A stretch of DNA of 64,000 nucleotides from Apostichopus japonicus (GCF_037975245.1 NC_092572.1:15816269-15880268), one strand, 5' to 3'. Counted from the first letter of the stretch, positions 33,901-44,170 are shown. The notes: generated by a model from the letters alone, not told the origin. Made by a program: numbers and translations.

Positions 33901-35118
33901 TGCTTTCTTATTATGTGCAGGTTTGAGATGTAGTACATTTCTCCATCCGTGTTATTGTCAGATAATGAAATGAGAATGAGAATTAATAAAATTGTAAAAG
34001 AAATGTTTCCTTCCTCGACAGCATGACTTCATATCCGTCACTTCTTCAGTATCTACCTAAATGAAATATGTAGGCTGAATTTTAGACACAATAATGTCGT
34101 AGTCCACCAGAACAAGGTTAATTTGAGATTTTACACTCACACACTGCTGATCCAGTTCCAAGCTATGCACTGTTAAAATATGCTAAACCTCCGATATGTT
34201 CCTTTAAAGGCTAACTTGATGATGTTATCAGCTCTTCTAGAACAGGCTTTAATGTTAATGTTAAGTTTTGTTAACCCACGGCTTTACATAAATTCTCACT
34301 CAACCAAAGCATGTTCCTTTAACTTGATATTAAAACAACAACACCCTTGCGCCCATTGAAAGAAAATTAAACACCATCTATCCAAAAGTTGACAAATTTG
34401 TACTACCACTGTAAACATGTCATTTGAGACAGGTAAATATCTTTTTGTGATTTTGTGCTGGATCTGAGGAACTCAGCTAAATGGTTAAAGTATTAGACTA
34501 AATAGTCTTGTCACTCTAAACCGATGAACCTCGGCAAATTAATGGGTCGTTCCCTTACAAATTAAAAGTGGCATAAAAAATCCAGCCTGGTCTGATAGTG
34601 CTGTTTTTCAACCATTCACAACAAATTAACTGAGGTTTGTTAAACTTTGTTTCTAAAGTCATCTTTTTTATGAATTTTTCCTTCATGTCTTTCCATTGTA
34701 ATATAGCTTGTAAATCTATTGCAATAAAAAAATTTTACATTTTTTTTTACATTTTATAATAATATTCTGTAACTACTGTAGTTGATACAACAATACTAGA
34801 CATTTCACTAGTAGATGGGTTATAAATAAAAAATAAAAAATTTGACATTTCTGACATTACATAAGTTAGGGAAATCATTAAATGTTCTTAGATCTCTGTC
34901 TGTGGCTCTGACTCCCTCCCACCAAGAAAGTGTTAATCCCCCACCCCCTCCTATCACCCAAAGCAATCCGTTTTCGCCCTTAAAATTATTGGCTATCGTT
35001 GACTCATTCGAGTCTTCAAATGTAACATGCATGATCTACACTTTATGCAGAGTTCTTACGTCTACATGGCTTGTGTATTCCTATCTAGTAATTTTCTTTC
35101 ATACTCTTTTCTGGACAG
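30936..35118 (+). other. Large intron (about 4.2 kb)
   Basis: Mostly AT-rich unique sequence. It holds a 74-bp tandem duplication (31547-31690), a G-rich tract at 33455-33475, a possible LTR-like segment near 32520 (CAGACTGGCGCCACGATAC), and several low-complexity T runs. I see no further splice-bounded exon. Several ORFs of 60-114 codons here have no motif or splice support. Confidence 0.5.
31547..31690 (+). repeat. 74-bp perfect tandem duplication
   Basis: GAACTCGGACATGTGGGTGT starts at 31547 and again at 31621, and the two copies are identical through CCGACTGAAACACC. The 10 bases between copies (TGTTCATATA) are partly echoed after the second copy (CCTTCAT). Two copies only; recent slippage or repair duplication is likely. 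Confidence 0.9.
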
Positions 35119-35570
35119 AGCCACCTATGGTGTCCACCATGGAACAGCTCCCCAAGAGACCTCCAGAAGACTTAAATTTGGAAGAGACTTGGGAAGATGA
35201 CGAAACATCAGACAGAGACAATAAATTGGAATCCCAAGCCCCTGTAGCCGATTCAGATCCCTACTCTAGTCTCATTATGGACATGAAAGCCTCCATTTCA
35301 CCTCCGAGTTAAGTACAGTCTAACTCTTACCAGATCAGGAAAGGCTTACCAGACGATAACCTCCTGAAGGCAGAAGAAGACAGAAAAGTTTGTTCCAATT
35401 CTGGTAGCGACGTGCCGAACGCTTCATCAATCCAAAATGACAAGCTGATGGAAGTTTCCCACAAAGGGATTAGAAATAGGACTAAAGTTGAAGAAGAATC
35501 GGAAAGTGATTCGATCCAGCTACCAGAAAGACCTGCCGGTCTCAAACTTTCAGAATCACAAACTTTTTGA
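35119..35570 (+). CDS. Last exon of the plus-strand gene, with an in-frame TAA
   Basis: Acceptor TTTCTGGACAG ends at 35118; the two first bases complete the codon left by exon 3. The exon encodes PPMVSTMEQLPKRPPEDLNL, an acidic stretch (EETWEDDETSDRDNKLESQ) and SSLIMDMKASISPPS, then TAA at 35310-35312. The same frame stays open for 85 more codons (KGLPDDNLLKAEEDRKVCSN; KVEEESESDSIQLPERPAGL) to TGA at 35568-35570, with the same acidic, Ser/Glu-rich composition. A single C-to-T change (CAA to TAA) would explain the stop. Either the protein ends at 35312, or this is a nonsense allele, a read-through stop or a sequencing error. Confidence 0.65.
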
Positions 35571-35652
35571 GCCACCGATGTTGCAGCTTCTTAAAAGATA
35601 TATTTATTATTATTATTTGTTTCATCACATAGTATTACAAGGTGAACAAGAC

Positions 35653-35658
35653 AATAAA
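35653..35658 (+). terminator. Polyadenylation signal of the plus-strand gene
   Basis: AATAAA 83 bp after the second stop (TGA, 35570). Its position fits a short 3' UTR for an mRNA whose coding frame extends to 35570. Confidence 0.5.
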
Positions 35659-35754
35659 AGTACAAATAAGTAAAAAATGTGAAAGGAAGTCAACTAAGAA
35701 ACCCTTTTGGGCTTAATCGAATAGAGTACTCCCTATCTATATGTACATATATAT

Positions 35755-35757
35755 ATG

Positions 35758-35799
<42 letters not shown>

Positions 35800-36064
35800 C
35801 CGGAACGGAAAAGGTAGGTTTTCTAAGGGCTATGCAGACATAGTTGTGATACGTGGCGTGACGTACAGGTTGGTGCCACTGAGAGAAGAGGCCGAGCCAC
35901 TCCTTGAAAACTAATATATATGGCATTCGGTGAGGTTACTCGACCGTAGCTTAGAACTGCACTGATTGTGCTTTACGTTTACAAATTAGCATAATAATAC
36001 ACCATTTAAGAATTGCATAACATCAATTAGCGTAGTTAACCTTTAAAGTAACATGCTACATCAT

Positions 36065-36100
<36 letters not shown>

Positions 36101-36165
36101 TATATATATATATATATATATAAACTGTATATATATATATATATATATATAAACTGTATATATAT
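35755..36165. repeat. (TA)n tracts, one with a regular AAACTG interruption
   Basis: Pure TA at 35759-35797. At 36070-36165 three blocks of TA dinucleotides are each followed by AAACTG, giving a roughly 30-bp minisatellite. Open frames rich in IYIY are artefacts of this. Confidence 0.9.
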
Positions 36166-36529
36166 GTAAGCTTTTCTACTTCTTTTTTTTGTATCACCAT
36201 GTGTGTAAATATTGAAAGATATGCAGTATTTTTTCCTTGAAATAGCAAGAGATATAATAGAGAACACTGTTATGGAAGCTGTACTAAAAACTCTTGAAAA
36301 AACTGCTCTCCTAAATTTTAAGGAATAGTTTGGCAGAATTTTTTTCTGGGGAAATCTATCTTTATTTCATGCATAGTCTTGACTACTTCTGCAATACCAT
36401 AAGACCATCTCTGCCCTGCACCTAAAAATACTGGGTTTTTTATTCTCTCTTGCATGTTTTCAAAAGTGCCCTTCTCAAGGGTATCATGTTGAAAATTTTC
36501 TCATATTTACAGATGGAAATTATGAAGTT

Positions 36530-36900
36530 ATGTCAATTGAGGTCATCAGCGGCCAAAATACAAAAACCTTGTAGTCTAGTTTAGTGAATATCTGTAGCAT
36601 CGGTAAAATGTCATAATTAGGTGGTAGGTCCCCCTCACTGAGCATTACACTTTGAGCAGTTCTGTTAAGAGGTCAAATGTAAATTGGAGTCATCAGCTGC
36701 CAAAAGCCTGAAATCCTTGTCGACATCAAAATCAAAGCTGCGATTATCCTCATGCTCAGAAATGTACAAGATCTGAATGTTCTATGAAGAGGTCAAAGGT
36801 CACTTAGGGTCAAATTCTGACCACCTTGACCAGGCGCATATCCAGGGGGGGGCGTTGGGGGCACGCATATCCAGGTGGGGCGTTGGGGGCGTGCGCCCCC
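36530..36900. repeat. Degenerate repeat and G-rich transposon-like end
   Basis: Two similar blocks share GAGGTCATCAGCGGCCAAAA / GGAGTCATCAGCTGCCAAAA and AGGTCAAA. Then CATATCCAGGGGGGGGCGTTGGGGGCACG and CATATCCAGGTGGGGCGTTGGGGGCGTGC form a 34-bp near-direct repeat (36838 and 36866). Such GGGGCG ends are common in invertebrate MITEs. Confidence 0.6.
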
Positions 36901-37060
36901 CAGGTAAGAAATAGAGGCGAGAAAAAAAGAGAGAAGAAAAAAGGGAAAAAGAGGGGAAAGAAGGGGAGGAAGGAAGGGAAAAGAAAAAGAAGAAATAGAG
37001 GAAATGGAGAAAAGGAGGGAGTAGAAAAAAGGGCAAGCAACTGGGAAGAGAAAAAAGAAC
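36900..37060. repeat. Purine-rich (GAAA/GGAA) tract
   Basis: About 150 bp almost free of pyrimidines on the plus strand (GAGAAAAAAAGAGAGAAGAA and so on). The Phe/Ser/Leu-rich ORFs on the minus strand here are low-complexity artefacts. Long polypurine runs can form triplex DNA. Confidence 0.85.
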
Positions 37061-37198
37061 AGTGACATAATTACAGGGCTGATCCCTATTATACACATAG
37101 GGTAGCCAGTGACGGATCGATGATTTTGGAAGGGGTGTGCGCCTCACCCTACCCCTTACACCGACAACTCCATTTTGACGTTTTCATATTTCCTCTCT

Positions 37199-37212
37199 CT
37201 CTAATATATATA

Positions 37213-37248
<36 letters not shown>

Positions 37249-37408
37249 TGATATATATATTAGAGAAAAGGAGGGAGTACCTTTTCTCTAATATATATAT
37301 ATATATATATATATTAGTTAGTCTAATACCGAAATGCATCATGTTATCCGACGACTCGGTCGAGTTCAAGACCAGCCACAGTTGGTTTCATAGCACAATT
37401 GTACAACT

Positions 37409-37446
<38 letters not shown>
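37199..37446. repeat. (TA)n tracts around a perfect hairpin
   Basis: TAGAGAAAAG (37261-37270) and CTTTTCTCTA (37281-37290) are perfect complements with a 10-base loop, and the (TA)n on both sides extends the stem. A further pure (TA)n lies at 37407-37446. Strong cruciform potential. Confidence 0.85.
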
Positions 37447-37452
<6 letters not shown>

Positions 37453-37461
37453 GAAAGGACA

Positions 37462-37741
37462 TTCCACTTAAGTGGAATTGTATCCACTTAAGTAGAATAC
37501 AATTCCACTTAAGTGAAATGCATTTCCACTTAAGTGAAATACAATCCCCTTAAGTGAAATAGATTTAGCTTAAGTAAGATGCAGTGACAAGTTGATGAAT
37601 TCAGCTTAAGTAAAATACAATTAAGCTTAAGTGGAATGGTATTCCACTTAAGTGAAATAGAATTCCACGTAAGTTAAATAGTATTCTGCTTAAGTGATAT
37701 TGAATTCCACTTAAGTGAAATGTATTCGACTTAAGTCGAAT
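37462..37741. repeat. Degenerate array of palindromic CTTAAG units, period about 20 bp
   Basis: CTTAAG, mostly inside CCACTTAAGTGRAAT, recurs near 37467, 37487, 37508, 37529, 37549, 37569, 37605, 37626, 37647 and further to about 37735. Spacing is 20-21 bp except for one double gap. Each unit is itself a palindrome (TTCCACTTAAGTGGAA in the first). Units differ mostly outside the core, so the core looks preserved. Confidence 0.85.
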
Positions 37742-38344
37742 TGCGAGGTAAATGTTAAAACGGCTTGCCATACGTGCACTGACCTAAATGGAGTGTAACC
37801 ACTCCCGATTTTGCAATTTCCCAAGATCAGGCCCGAAAAATCCCAAGAAATACCAAGAACACTGTGCTGTATGGATTTCTAGCAATATCCGAGATCTAGG
37901 GATGAATATCCCAAGATCTTACCTAAACTGAAGGCAGATAGAGAATCGAAACCTTCAGTGTACTGAACTTGAAACTGTGCGTCTTTCAAAATGAAAAGAA
38001 TGTGGGGAATTGCACAATAAACAAATCAAAGTTATTTATTTCAGTCTCATTTCAATTATTCGAATTTGTTAAGCAAACAGCAGATATCACATCATATAAG
38101 TGAGCATGAAAATGGCGTTCCAGGATGAACAGCCTTCAAACCATGGGCGCAGATCCTGGTGCGGACAGCGGGACGCGTCCCCATCAACTTTTTCAGTAGT
38201 GGGGACATGATATACCGTGTCCCAACCAATTTGTCTTGACCAATAGCTGCATTTCAAGTTCCCCTGTATTGAACTTTGGCGCAGTTAGGCCCAGCCCCCC
38301 GGTTCCTACGCCCTTGCTAACCACTGCGTCACAGCAACTGTTGA

Positions 38345-38887
38345 GAAATAATGCTAATTTTTTCTTCAAAATGGAACGGAGGGTGATGTTCAAAATGCTG
38401 TACTTGTAAACAGGATAACTCAACACGTACACCTTTATTGAACTTCATATTTCAAATGGTCTTAAACTTGGCATTATTTTCAGTGAATAATACTACATGA
38501 CTCTAGGTTTGGCAGTAACTTGTAAAAATGTTCCATAGTGAAAATAAAACAATGTCATGTAACTCATTAATTATTAAAGGGGTGGCCGAGCTGCTTTTCT
38601 TGCTCAAATTGATCAAAGAATATGTCCATGTGCTCATACATAGAGCATCTCTGGGTATTGAAACATTTTGGAATATAAATTCTACATTTGTGAGTCCTTA
38701 AAAGATCTTAATTCTTTTGATTGCCTTGTTGCTAAAGTAATGGTCAAGGCAACGTTTCCTGAATCTGCATAGCTCATGTCGCGGAGCGGTTGAAAACTAT
38801 TAATATACAACAAACAGTTAAAACAACAGTATCAGACAGTATTTTATCACCCTCCGTTCCATTTTTGAAGAAAAAATTACGATTAAA
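38345..38887. repeat. Inverted repeat pair, about 40-bp arms
   Basis: TTTTTTCTTCAAAATGGAAC...GGAGGGTGAT at 38350-38388 is the reverse complement of ATCACCCTCCGTTCC...GAAGAAAAAA at 38849-38880. The spacer is about 460 bp and non-coding. The pair may be the ends of a small transposon. Confidence 0.6.
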
Positions 38888-38977
38888 ACATTGAACACTT
38901 CTATCGCTTAGCATACAATTTCCGAGGAAACAACACCGTGAAACTGGAGAACATTTATGAATAAGAAAGGTTTGATT

Positions 38978-39135
38978 TGACTGCTTTAAAATAACGTATG
39001 ACTGGCAAGACGCGTCGAGCGCTCTCTATCGGCCTCTTTTTTGGTCAGTTTGCAACTTCAGAGGAACAATAGAAACTCGAAAAAATACTTTTAAAACGAA
39101 CAAAGGATTCACAAACCTTTGTTCTGCCTAAAAGA
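38978..39135 (+). repeat. Dispersed repeat, copy 1 (second at 41283-41440)
   Basis: Both copies share TTGACTG, CGTAT, ACTGGCAAGA, CAGTTTGCAACTTCAGAGGA ACAATAGAAA and ACCTTTGTTC in order over about 158 bp. No coding capacity. Confidence 0.75.
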
Positions 39136-39264
39136 TAAGCAGAATGAAAATAAAATAAAACTGTTAGCAAACTGCTTATCCACTAGAGAGCCTGTGTAAT
39201 AGAATGTGTAAAAGTTTCGATCCTAGCAGAATCTTCTTCAGAGGCTAAAAAAATAAGATAAGCT

Positions 39265-40632
39265 GAAAGTTTGGTTTATTGTAGATTTGTGTGCGCGGAA
39301 TTAGCCCGATTGATACGGGGAAAGGTGATTAATTTGCTCTAGGTGGGTTATGGTTCGGTTATCTATAATTCTTTCGAAAATCTTACCTAAGGCTGGGAGG
39401 AGACTAACTGGTCGATAGTTTTGAATTTTGGTGCGGTCTTTACTTAGTTTCGGTATTAAAATCTTTTTGGCGGATTTCCATGGGATTGGGAAATAACCCA
39501 GTGTAAGGAGTTCGTTAAATAGTGGGAAAATATGAGAGTTAATGAATATCGGAGGGGAGTTTTTAGGCATTTGGTCATTTATGTTGTCAGGACCAGTGGA
39601 GGATGCATGTTTTAGTGGCACTATACCAATTGTTGATATCTATTTTATTGAGCAGAGGGATGTTTTTTGTTGAGACATCCTAATGGGTTGGTGTTAAAGC
39701 TGGTTGCATTACTGATAATTGTACGGTCTATTTCGTGTTTACAGCTGATATCGTATGGGGGGCCATCGTAGATATTGAATATACTTTCAAAGTACGATTC
39801 AATTAGCTTTATTTGGTCTTGAGTTTTTGTGATGAGGTTACCTACGTTATCTCTAATCTAAGGCCTTGGTCTGTTTTACCTGTGTTTGGTGTTGTAATGG
39901 GGTTAATGATTTTTTTTTTAACTTTTCCAAAAGTGTTTCTGGTTTTTATCATTAATGATTAAATCGCAGTTGTTTTGGACGCGCTTTTGTTCATCCGCCA
40001 ATATTTGTCTGTTTATTGCTATTTAAGTTGGTTAATTTGGGTTTTTAGAGTTGGGTCTCGGGAGATGATATAAGTTCTACGTAGGCGACGTCTGAGTTTC
40101 ATAAGTGTAAGAATATTCTTATTTAGTTTTCGTTTTCTGTTTTGTTTTTAAGGGACAGTGTCTTTTGAAAGTATAGAAGATATGATGGGCAACGCTGTCA
40201 CAGTAATTGTCGATGTAATTTAGCTCGTTGTTTTGGTTGTTGTATTTTGGGAGTCTGTTTTATTTTAATTATACGTCAAGTCGTTATTTGGCATGCACTT
40301 GAGGTTTATGTCTAGCTCAAAAACGAGTGGAAAATGGTCACTGATTTAGTCATCTTCTAGGATTTGTATCGAATGTGTTTTAGTTGCGAGGTGATTTGAG
40401 GTTATATGGGTAGTCAAGTAGTTCTGTAATATTGTTTATTGAGTTCATCCTAGGTTTGGTATTTTGGTTAATTATCGTTAAGTTGTATTTATCACATATT
40501 TCTAAGAGAGACTTGCCTTTTTCAGAAAAAATATTGTGGTGGGCATTTACTAGGAGTTTTTTTATTTTTATTAGAACATTTTTTTAATTATATCGGTGGA
40601 TATGGGCTCATTTGGGGGACTATAATCATACC
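39265..40632 (-). mobile_element. Fragment of a Jockey-like LINE (RT and EN part)
   Basis: Parallels 48956-50365 of the fuller copy. The best frame (39621 to 39301, minus) encodes SSTGPDNINDQMPK, then KILIPKLSKDRTKIQNYRPV and SLLPALGKIFERIIDNR, the conserved N-terminal RT blocks of non-LTR elements. Upstream parts are broken by many frameshifts. It lacks both ends, so it is an internal relic. Confidence 0.8.
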
Positions 40633-40734
40633 ACGAAAGTGTCCATTAGCTGTAGGTTGCATTGAGGGTGTGTTATTCTTGCGTCAAATGGCGTACCATG
40701 GAAGGGGGAGGGGGGTTTGGGTGGTCTATCTGGC

Positions 40735-40790
40735 AGTGGCGGAGCGTCCATACAGTCAGGGGGGCGGATGCCCCCCTGACGGACTCAAAT
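40735..40790. repeat. Perfect GC-rich hairpin (transposon end-like)
   Basis: GTCAGGGGGGC (40755-40765) and GCCCCCCTGAC (40770-40780) pair perfectly around GGAT, inside CAGTGGCGGAGCGTCC. Phrases of this kind occur at the ends of invertebrate MITEs, but a matching far end was not found. Confidence 0.55.
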
Positions 40791-41086
40791 GGACTGCTGG
40801 CGCCCTTTTCAGCTTGTTACCACTTTTTATTTATATGCGATTATTGACGTTTTTAATGCGCTCTCATCTACCTATTGACATTTGTCACATTTTTTTTGGC
40901 GATGACACCTATTTATTCTTCATTTATCTGCATATTAGCAAGGCCCGGAAAGGGTCATTTCCGGCGATCTAGGGAGCATCTTTATTGAAAAATTTCTCTA
41001 CGCTCCGCGCCTACTCGTGGTGGCGCTCCGCTTAGATAGTGTCGAAAGCGCCCCCACAGACCATCCTCGCCCCCCTCGACCATTAC

Positions 41087-41570
41087 CCCTAATTCTAAAA
41101 TAAACTTCAGATTCGTAATCAGCGTGTCGCGAATAAGATACACATTTATCGCCTTTGCGACAAAAAGTTTTTGCACCTAAAAAAACCGTAAGGGGTACGT
41201 ACCTCTAACAGTTTTTTGCCAAAATTGACCCATTTATTCATAAATGTCAAGATAAAACTCAAGATGACAAACAAAGGTTTTATTTGACTGTTTTGAAATC
41301 ACGTATCACTGGCAAGATGCGTCGTGCACCCTCTTATGACACTTATTTCGCTCAGTTTGCAACTTCAGAGGAACAATAGAAAACCGAAGAACTTTTCGGG
41401 ACAACAAAAGGTTTTATAACCTTTGTTCGTCGTAAAAGTTTTTCGGTCTTACTTTTCTTTGAGGTGAAAAAAAAAATTGTCGCAAAAGCGATAAATGTGT
41501 ATCTTTTCTGGTAGTTCGTGACACGCTGATTACGAATCTGAAGTTTATTTTGGAATTAGGTGCTGTGTTG
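41087..41570. repeat. Large inverted repeat (about 80-bp arms)
   Basis: CTTCAGATTCGTAATCAGCG at about 41105 and CGCTGATTACGAATCTGAAG at about 41523 are exact complements. The pairing extends to AGATACACATTTATCGC...TTTGCGACA against TGTCGCAAAAGCGATAAATG. The spacer (about 320 bp) holds copy 2 of the dispersed repeat also found at 38978. Probably a foldback-type element. Confidence 0.8.
41283..41440 (+). repeat. Dispersed repeat, copy 2
   Basis: See the copy at 38978-39135. This copy is inside the inverted repeat at 41087-41570, so the element at 38.3-39.1 kb may be a degraded relative of the same unit. Confidence 0.7.
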
Positions 41571-41924
41571 GGGCGTGGGGGGCAAAAAACCTGATTTGCA
41601 GTTTTCCCAAAACTGACCCAGAATCGATCCAAAATCGATTTCGCCCAAATGACGTAACAGGGGGTAACCGATGCTCAGGAGCCCAAATTTGCAACTCCCA
41701 GGTCCATATCTGCTTCCGTGCGGTTTTGAGTAAGCTTAGCTACCTTTAAGAAACCATCGGACATTGGGTGTGCAAATCCCTAATAATTTTATTAGAATTG
41801 ATAATACCATTGTTTATGACAAAAAGCTTTTACGACGCCGGTTTACTGTTTGTTAGGGATATGTTTTTGCTAGATGGGAAGAAATTGTCCAAATAATGCT
41901 TTTCTGACCAGTCTTCTACATTGT

Positions 41925-42008
41925 TAAGCTATTGTATGCTTTATAGAAGACTTCCTTTCACATTGTATATTTGCACGTGAAAAAACAAAATAAATCAAAT
42001 CAAATAAC
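41925..42008 (+). mobile_element. LINE 3' end with ATCAA tail
   Basis: ATTGTATATTTGCACGTGAA...AAATAAATCAAATCAAATAA matches the minus strand at 11219-11310. Strongly 5' truncated. The tandem tRNA-like repeats start directly behind it. Confidence 0.6.
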
Positions 42009-43410
42009 TAATAATTATTTCTAAACAGTTACTGTGGTTAGTGTTATGTACATAGAAAGTAAGACAAACTCTCTGTCTAGAATTCAACTCCCAGAGGATG
42101 TATTGTTTTGGTATTTCTTTTCCTCATTTTGCAGTTAAAATATTAGAAAAGCCTATCATTTCTCAATTAACAGTTACTGTGGCGAAGTTGTTATGTTGTA
42201 TAATTTTGCATATTTATTATTGTTTTTTACAATGAAATTGTCAATAAACTGAAAAAAAAAAATTGAGACATACTCCTTGTCTTGAATTCAAACACCAGAG
42301 GATGCATTTGATTTTCTATTTATTTGCCTTCTAATGTTGTGAAGATTAAATATTAGAAACGAGTATTAAATCTCAACAGTTCTCGTGGCGCAGTTGGTAG
42401 TGCTCTGGACTGGACAGACAGACAAACTCCATGTCTCCGGTTCGAACCCCAGACAGAGCATTTTATATTTTTGCTCTTTTACTGATTCCATTCTGGACTC
42501 TGAAGTTTAAATATTAGAAACGAGCATTAATTCTCACAGTTCTAGTGGCGCAGTTGGTAGTGCTCTGGACTGGAGAGACAGACAAACTCCATGTCTCCGG
42601 TTCGAACCCCAGACAGAGCATTTTATATTTTACTGATTTCATTCTGGACTATGAAGTTTAAATATTAGAAACGAGCATTAATTCTCAACAGTTCTAGTGG
42701 CGCAGTTGGTAGTGCTCTGGACTGGAGAGACAGACAAACTCCATGTCTCCGGTTCGAACCCCAGACAGAGCATTTTGCTCTTTTACTGATTTCATTCTGG
42801 ACTATGAAGTTTAAATATTAGAAACGAGCATTAATTCTCAACAGTTCTAGTGGCGCACTGTTGGTAGTGCTCTGGACTGGAGAGACCGACAAACTCCATG
42901 TCTCCGGTTCGAACCCCAGACAGAGCATTTTATATTTTGCTCTTTTACTGATTCCATTCTGGACTTTGAAGTTTAAATATTAGAAACGAGCATTAATTCT
43001 CAACAGTTCTAGTGGCGCAGTTGGTAGTGCTCTGGACTGGAGAGACAGACAAACTCCATGTCTCCGGTTCGAACCCCAGACAGAGCATTTTGCTCTTTTA
43101 CTGATTTCATTCTGGACTATGAAGTTTAAATATTAGAAACGAGCATTAATTCTCAACAGTTCTAGTGGCGCAGTTGGTAGTGCTCTGGACTGGAGAGACA
43201 GACAAACTCCATGTCTCCGGTTCAAACCCCAGACAGTGCATTTTATATTTTGCTCTTTACTGATTCCATTCTGGACTCTGAAGTTTAAATATTAGAAACG
43301 AGCATTAATTCTCAACAGTTCTTGTGGCGCAGTTGGTAGTGCTCTGGACTGGAGAGACAGACAAACTCCATGTCTCCGGTTCGATTCCCAGACAGAGCAT
43401 CATGTCTGTG
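42009..43410 (+). repeat. Tandem array of tRNA-like units (7 good, 2 decayed)
   Basis: Seven units of 152-160 bp each carry TGGCGCAGTTGG (exact tRNA A box) and, about 53 nt later, GGTTCGAACCCC (exact B box in five; GGTTCAAACCC and GGTTCGATTCC in the last two). B boxes lie at 42439, 42599, 42751, 42906, 43066, 43219 and 43379. Each tRNA-like part ends AGACAGAGCATTTT, a ready Pol III stop, followed by a linker (TCTGGAC...GAAGTTTAAATATTAGAAACGAG). Two older copies precede them (42009-42100 and 42170-42300). The acceptor stem does not pair, so these are not tRNAs but a tRNA-derived SINE-like repeat in tandem. Confidence 0.9.
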
Positions 43411-43502
43411 GTTCATGTCCAGACAGAGCCTTTTACTTTTCAACCCTCTGGAGGGAGTGGAAGTATAAATATAAGAAACGAAGTTTCTCCAGAGGGAACC
43501 GA

Positions 43503-43570
43503 AATGGTGTAATTGGTTATTCCATCGTTCAGTAAGCGATTGGTTTGGATTGCATCGGTTCAAGTCCCAG
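43503..43570 (+). repeat. Isolated tRNA-like (SINE-type) sequence
   Basis: TGGTGTAATTGG (43505-43516) and GGTTCAAGTCC (43557-43567) are A and B boxes at tRNA spacing (52 nt). The A-box region resembles tRNA-Gln. It follows the tandem array but has a different sequence. No paired acceptor stem. Confidence 0.5.
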
Positions 43571-43740
43571 GTGAGTATTTGAAAAAGGAGTTCTGACAAG
43601 TGGATAAGGTGAATCCCAAAGGTGGGCGGTCCCCCTCCTCCTGACAGGTGGGTAAGGTGAGTACCAAGGTGAGAGGTGAGAGGGGGTGAAGGTGTGGACA
43701 AGGTGAGGTCGCCGCCACCCCTCCCCCTGACAAGGTTCAC

Positions 43741-44060
43741 GCGCGGACAAGTGGAGTTCGCCGCCACCCCTCCCCCTGACAAGGTTCACGCGCGGACAAG
43801 TGGAGTTCGCCGCCACCCCTTCCCCCCTGACTAGCTAGTCGGGGGAGGAGGAGGAGGAGGAGTAGTGGAGAAAATGTTTTATAAAAACGACTAAGTCCAC
43901 ACAGCAGGATCTTTAAATATTTGCACGCGCGGACAAGTGGAGTTCGCCGCCACCCCTTCCCCCCTGACTAGCTAGTCGGGGGAGGAGGAGGAGGAGGAGT
44001 AGTGGAGAAAATGTTTTATAAAAACGACTAAGTCCACACAGCAGGATCTTTAAATATTTG
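43741..44060 (+). repeat. 136-bp tandem duplication with a half unit before it
   Basis: GCGCGGACAAGTGGAGTTCG occurs at 43741, 43791 and 43927. The last two start an almost perfect 136-bp repeat that includes CTGACTAGCTAGTCGGGGGA, a (GGA)n run and TTTAAATATTTG. The first is a 50-bp partial copy. A short palindrome, ACTAGCTAGT, sits in each unit. Confidence 0.9.
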
Positions 44061-44087
44061 TAAAGCTCTAGAAACTAGAGGCCCACC

Positions 44088-44170
44088 TAATGGTCTAGTG
44101 GTAAAGACTTTTGCTTTTGCATCTCAAGGTCCCTGGCTCAAACTCAACCTCTGCTTTTCCTTTTACAATA
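44088..44170 (+). repeat. Isolated tRNA-like sequence followed by a T-rich stop
   Basis: TGGTCTAGTGG (44091-44101, exact A box) and GGCTCAAACTC (44134-44144, near B box) are 43 nt apart, the spacing of a normal short-arm tRNA. TTTTCCTTTT follows within 15 bases. The T arm and acceptor arm do not pair well, so I call it a tRNA-derived repeat and not a gene. Confidence 0.45.

Noticed and set aside
33622-33973. ORFs of 77 and 114 codons on opposite strands in the large intron
   Set aside because: No splice borders, no motif, and the two overlap antisense; likely chance.
36793-37147. Overlapping Phe/Ser/Leu-rich frames on the minus strand that look membrane-like
   Set aside because: The DNA is a polypurine/polypyrimidine tract; any frame looks hydrophobic there.
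42376-43410. The tandem units as a functional tRNA gene cluster
   Set aside because: A and B boxes fit, but acceptor and T stems do not pair well, so no mature tRNA can be folded by eye.
43312-43816. Gly/Pro/Thr-rich ORFs on the minus strand
   Set aside because: They run through the tRNA-like units and a tandem duplication; composition follows the repeats.
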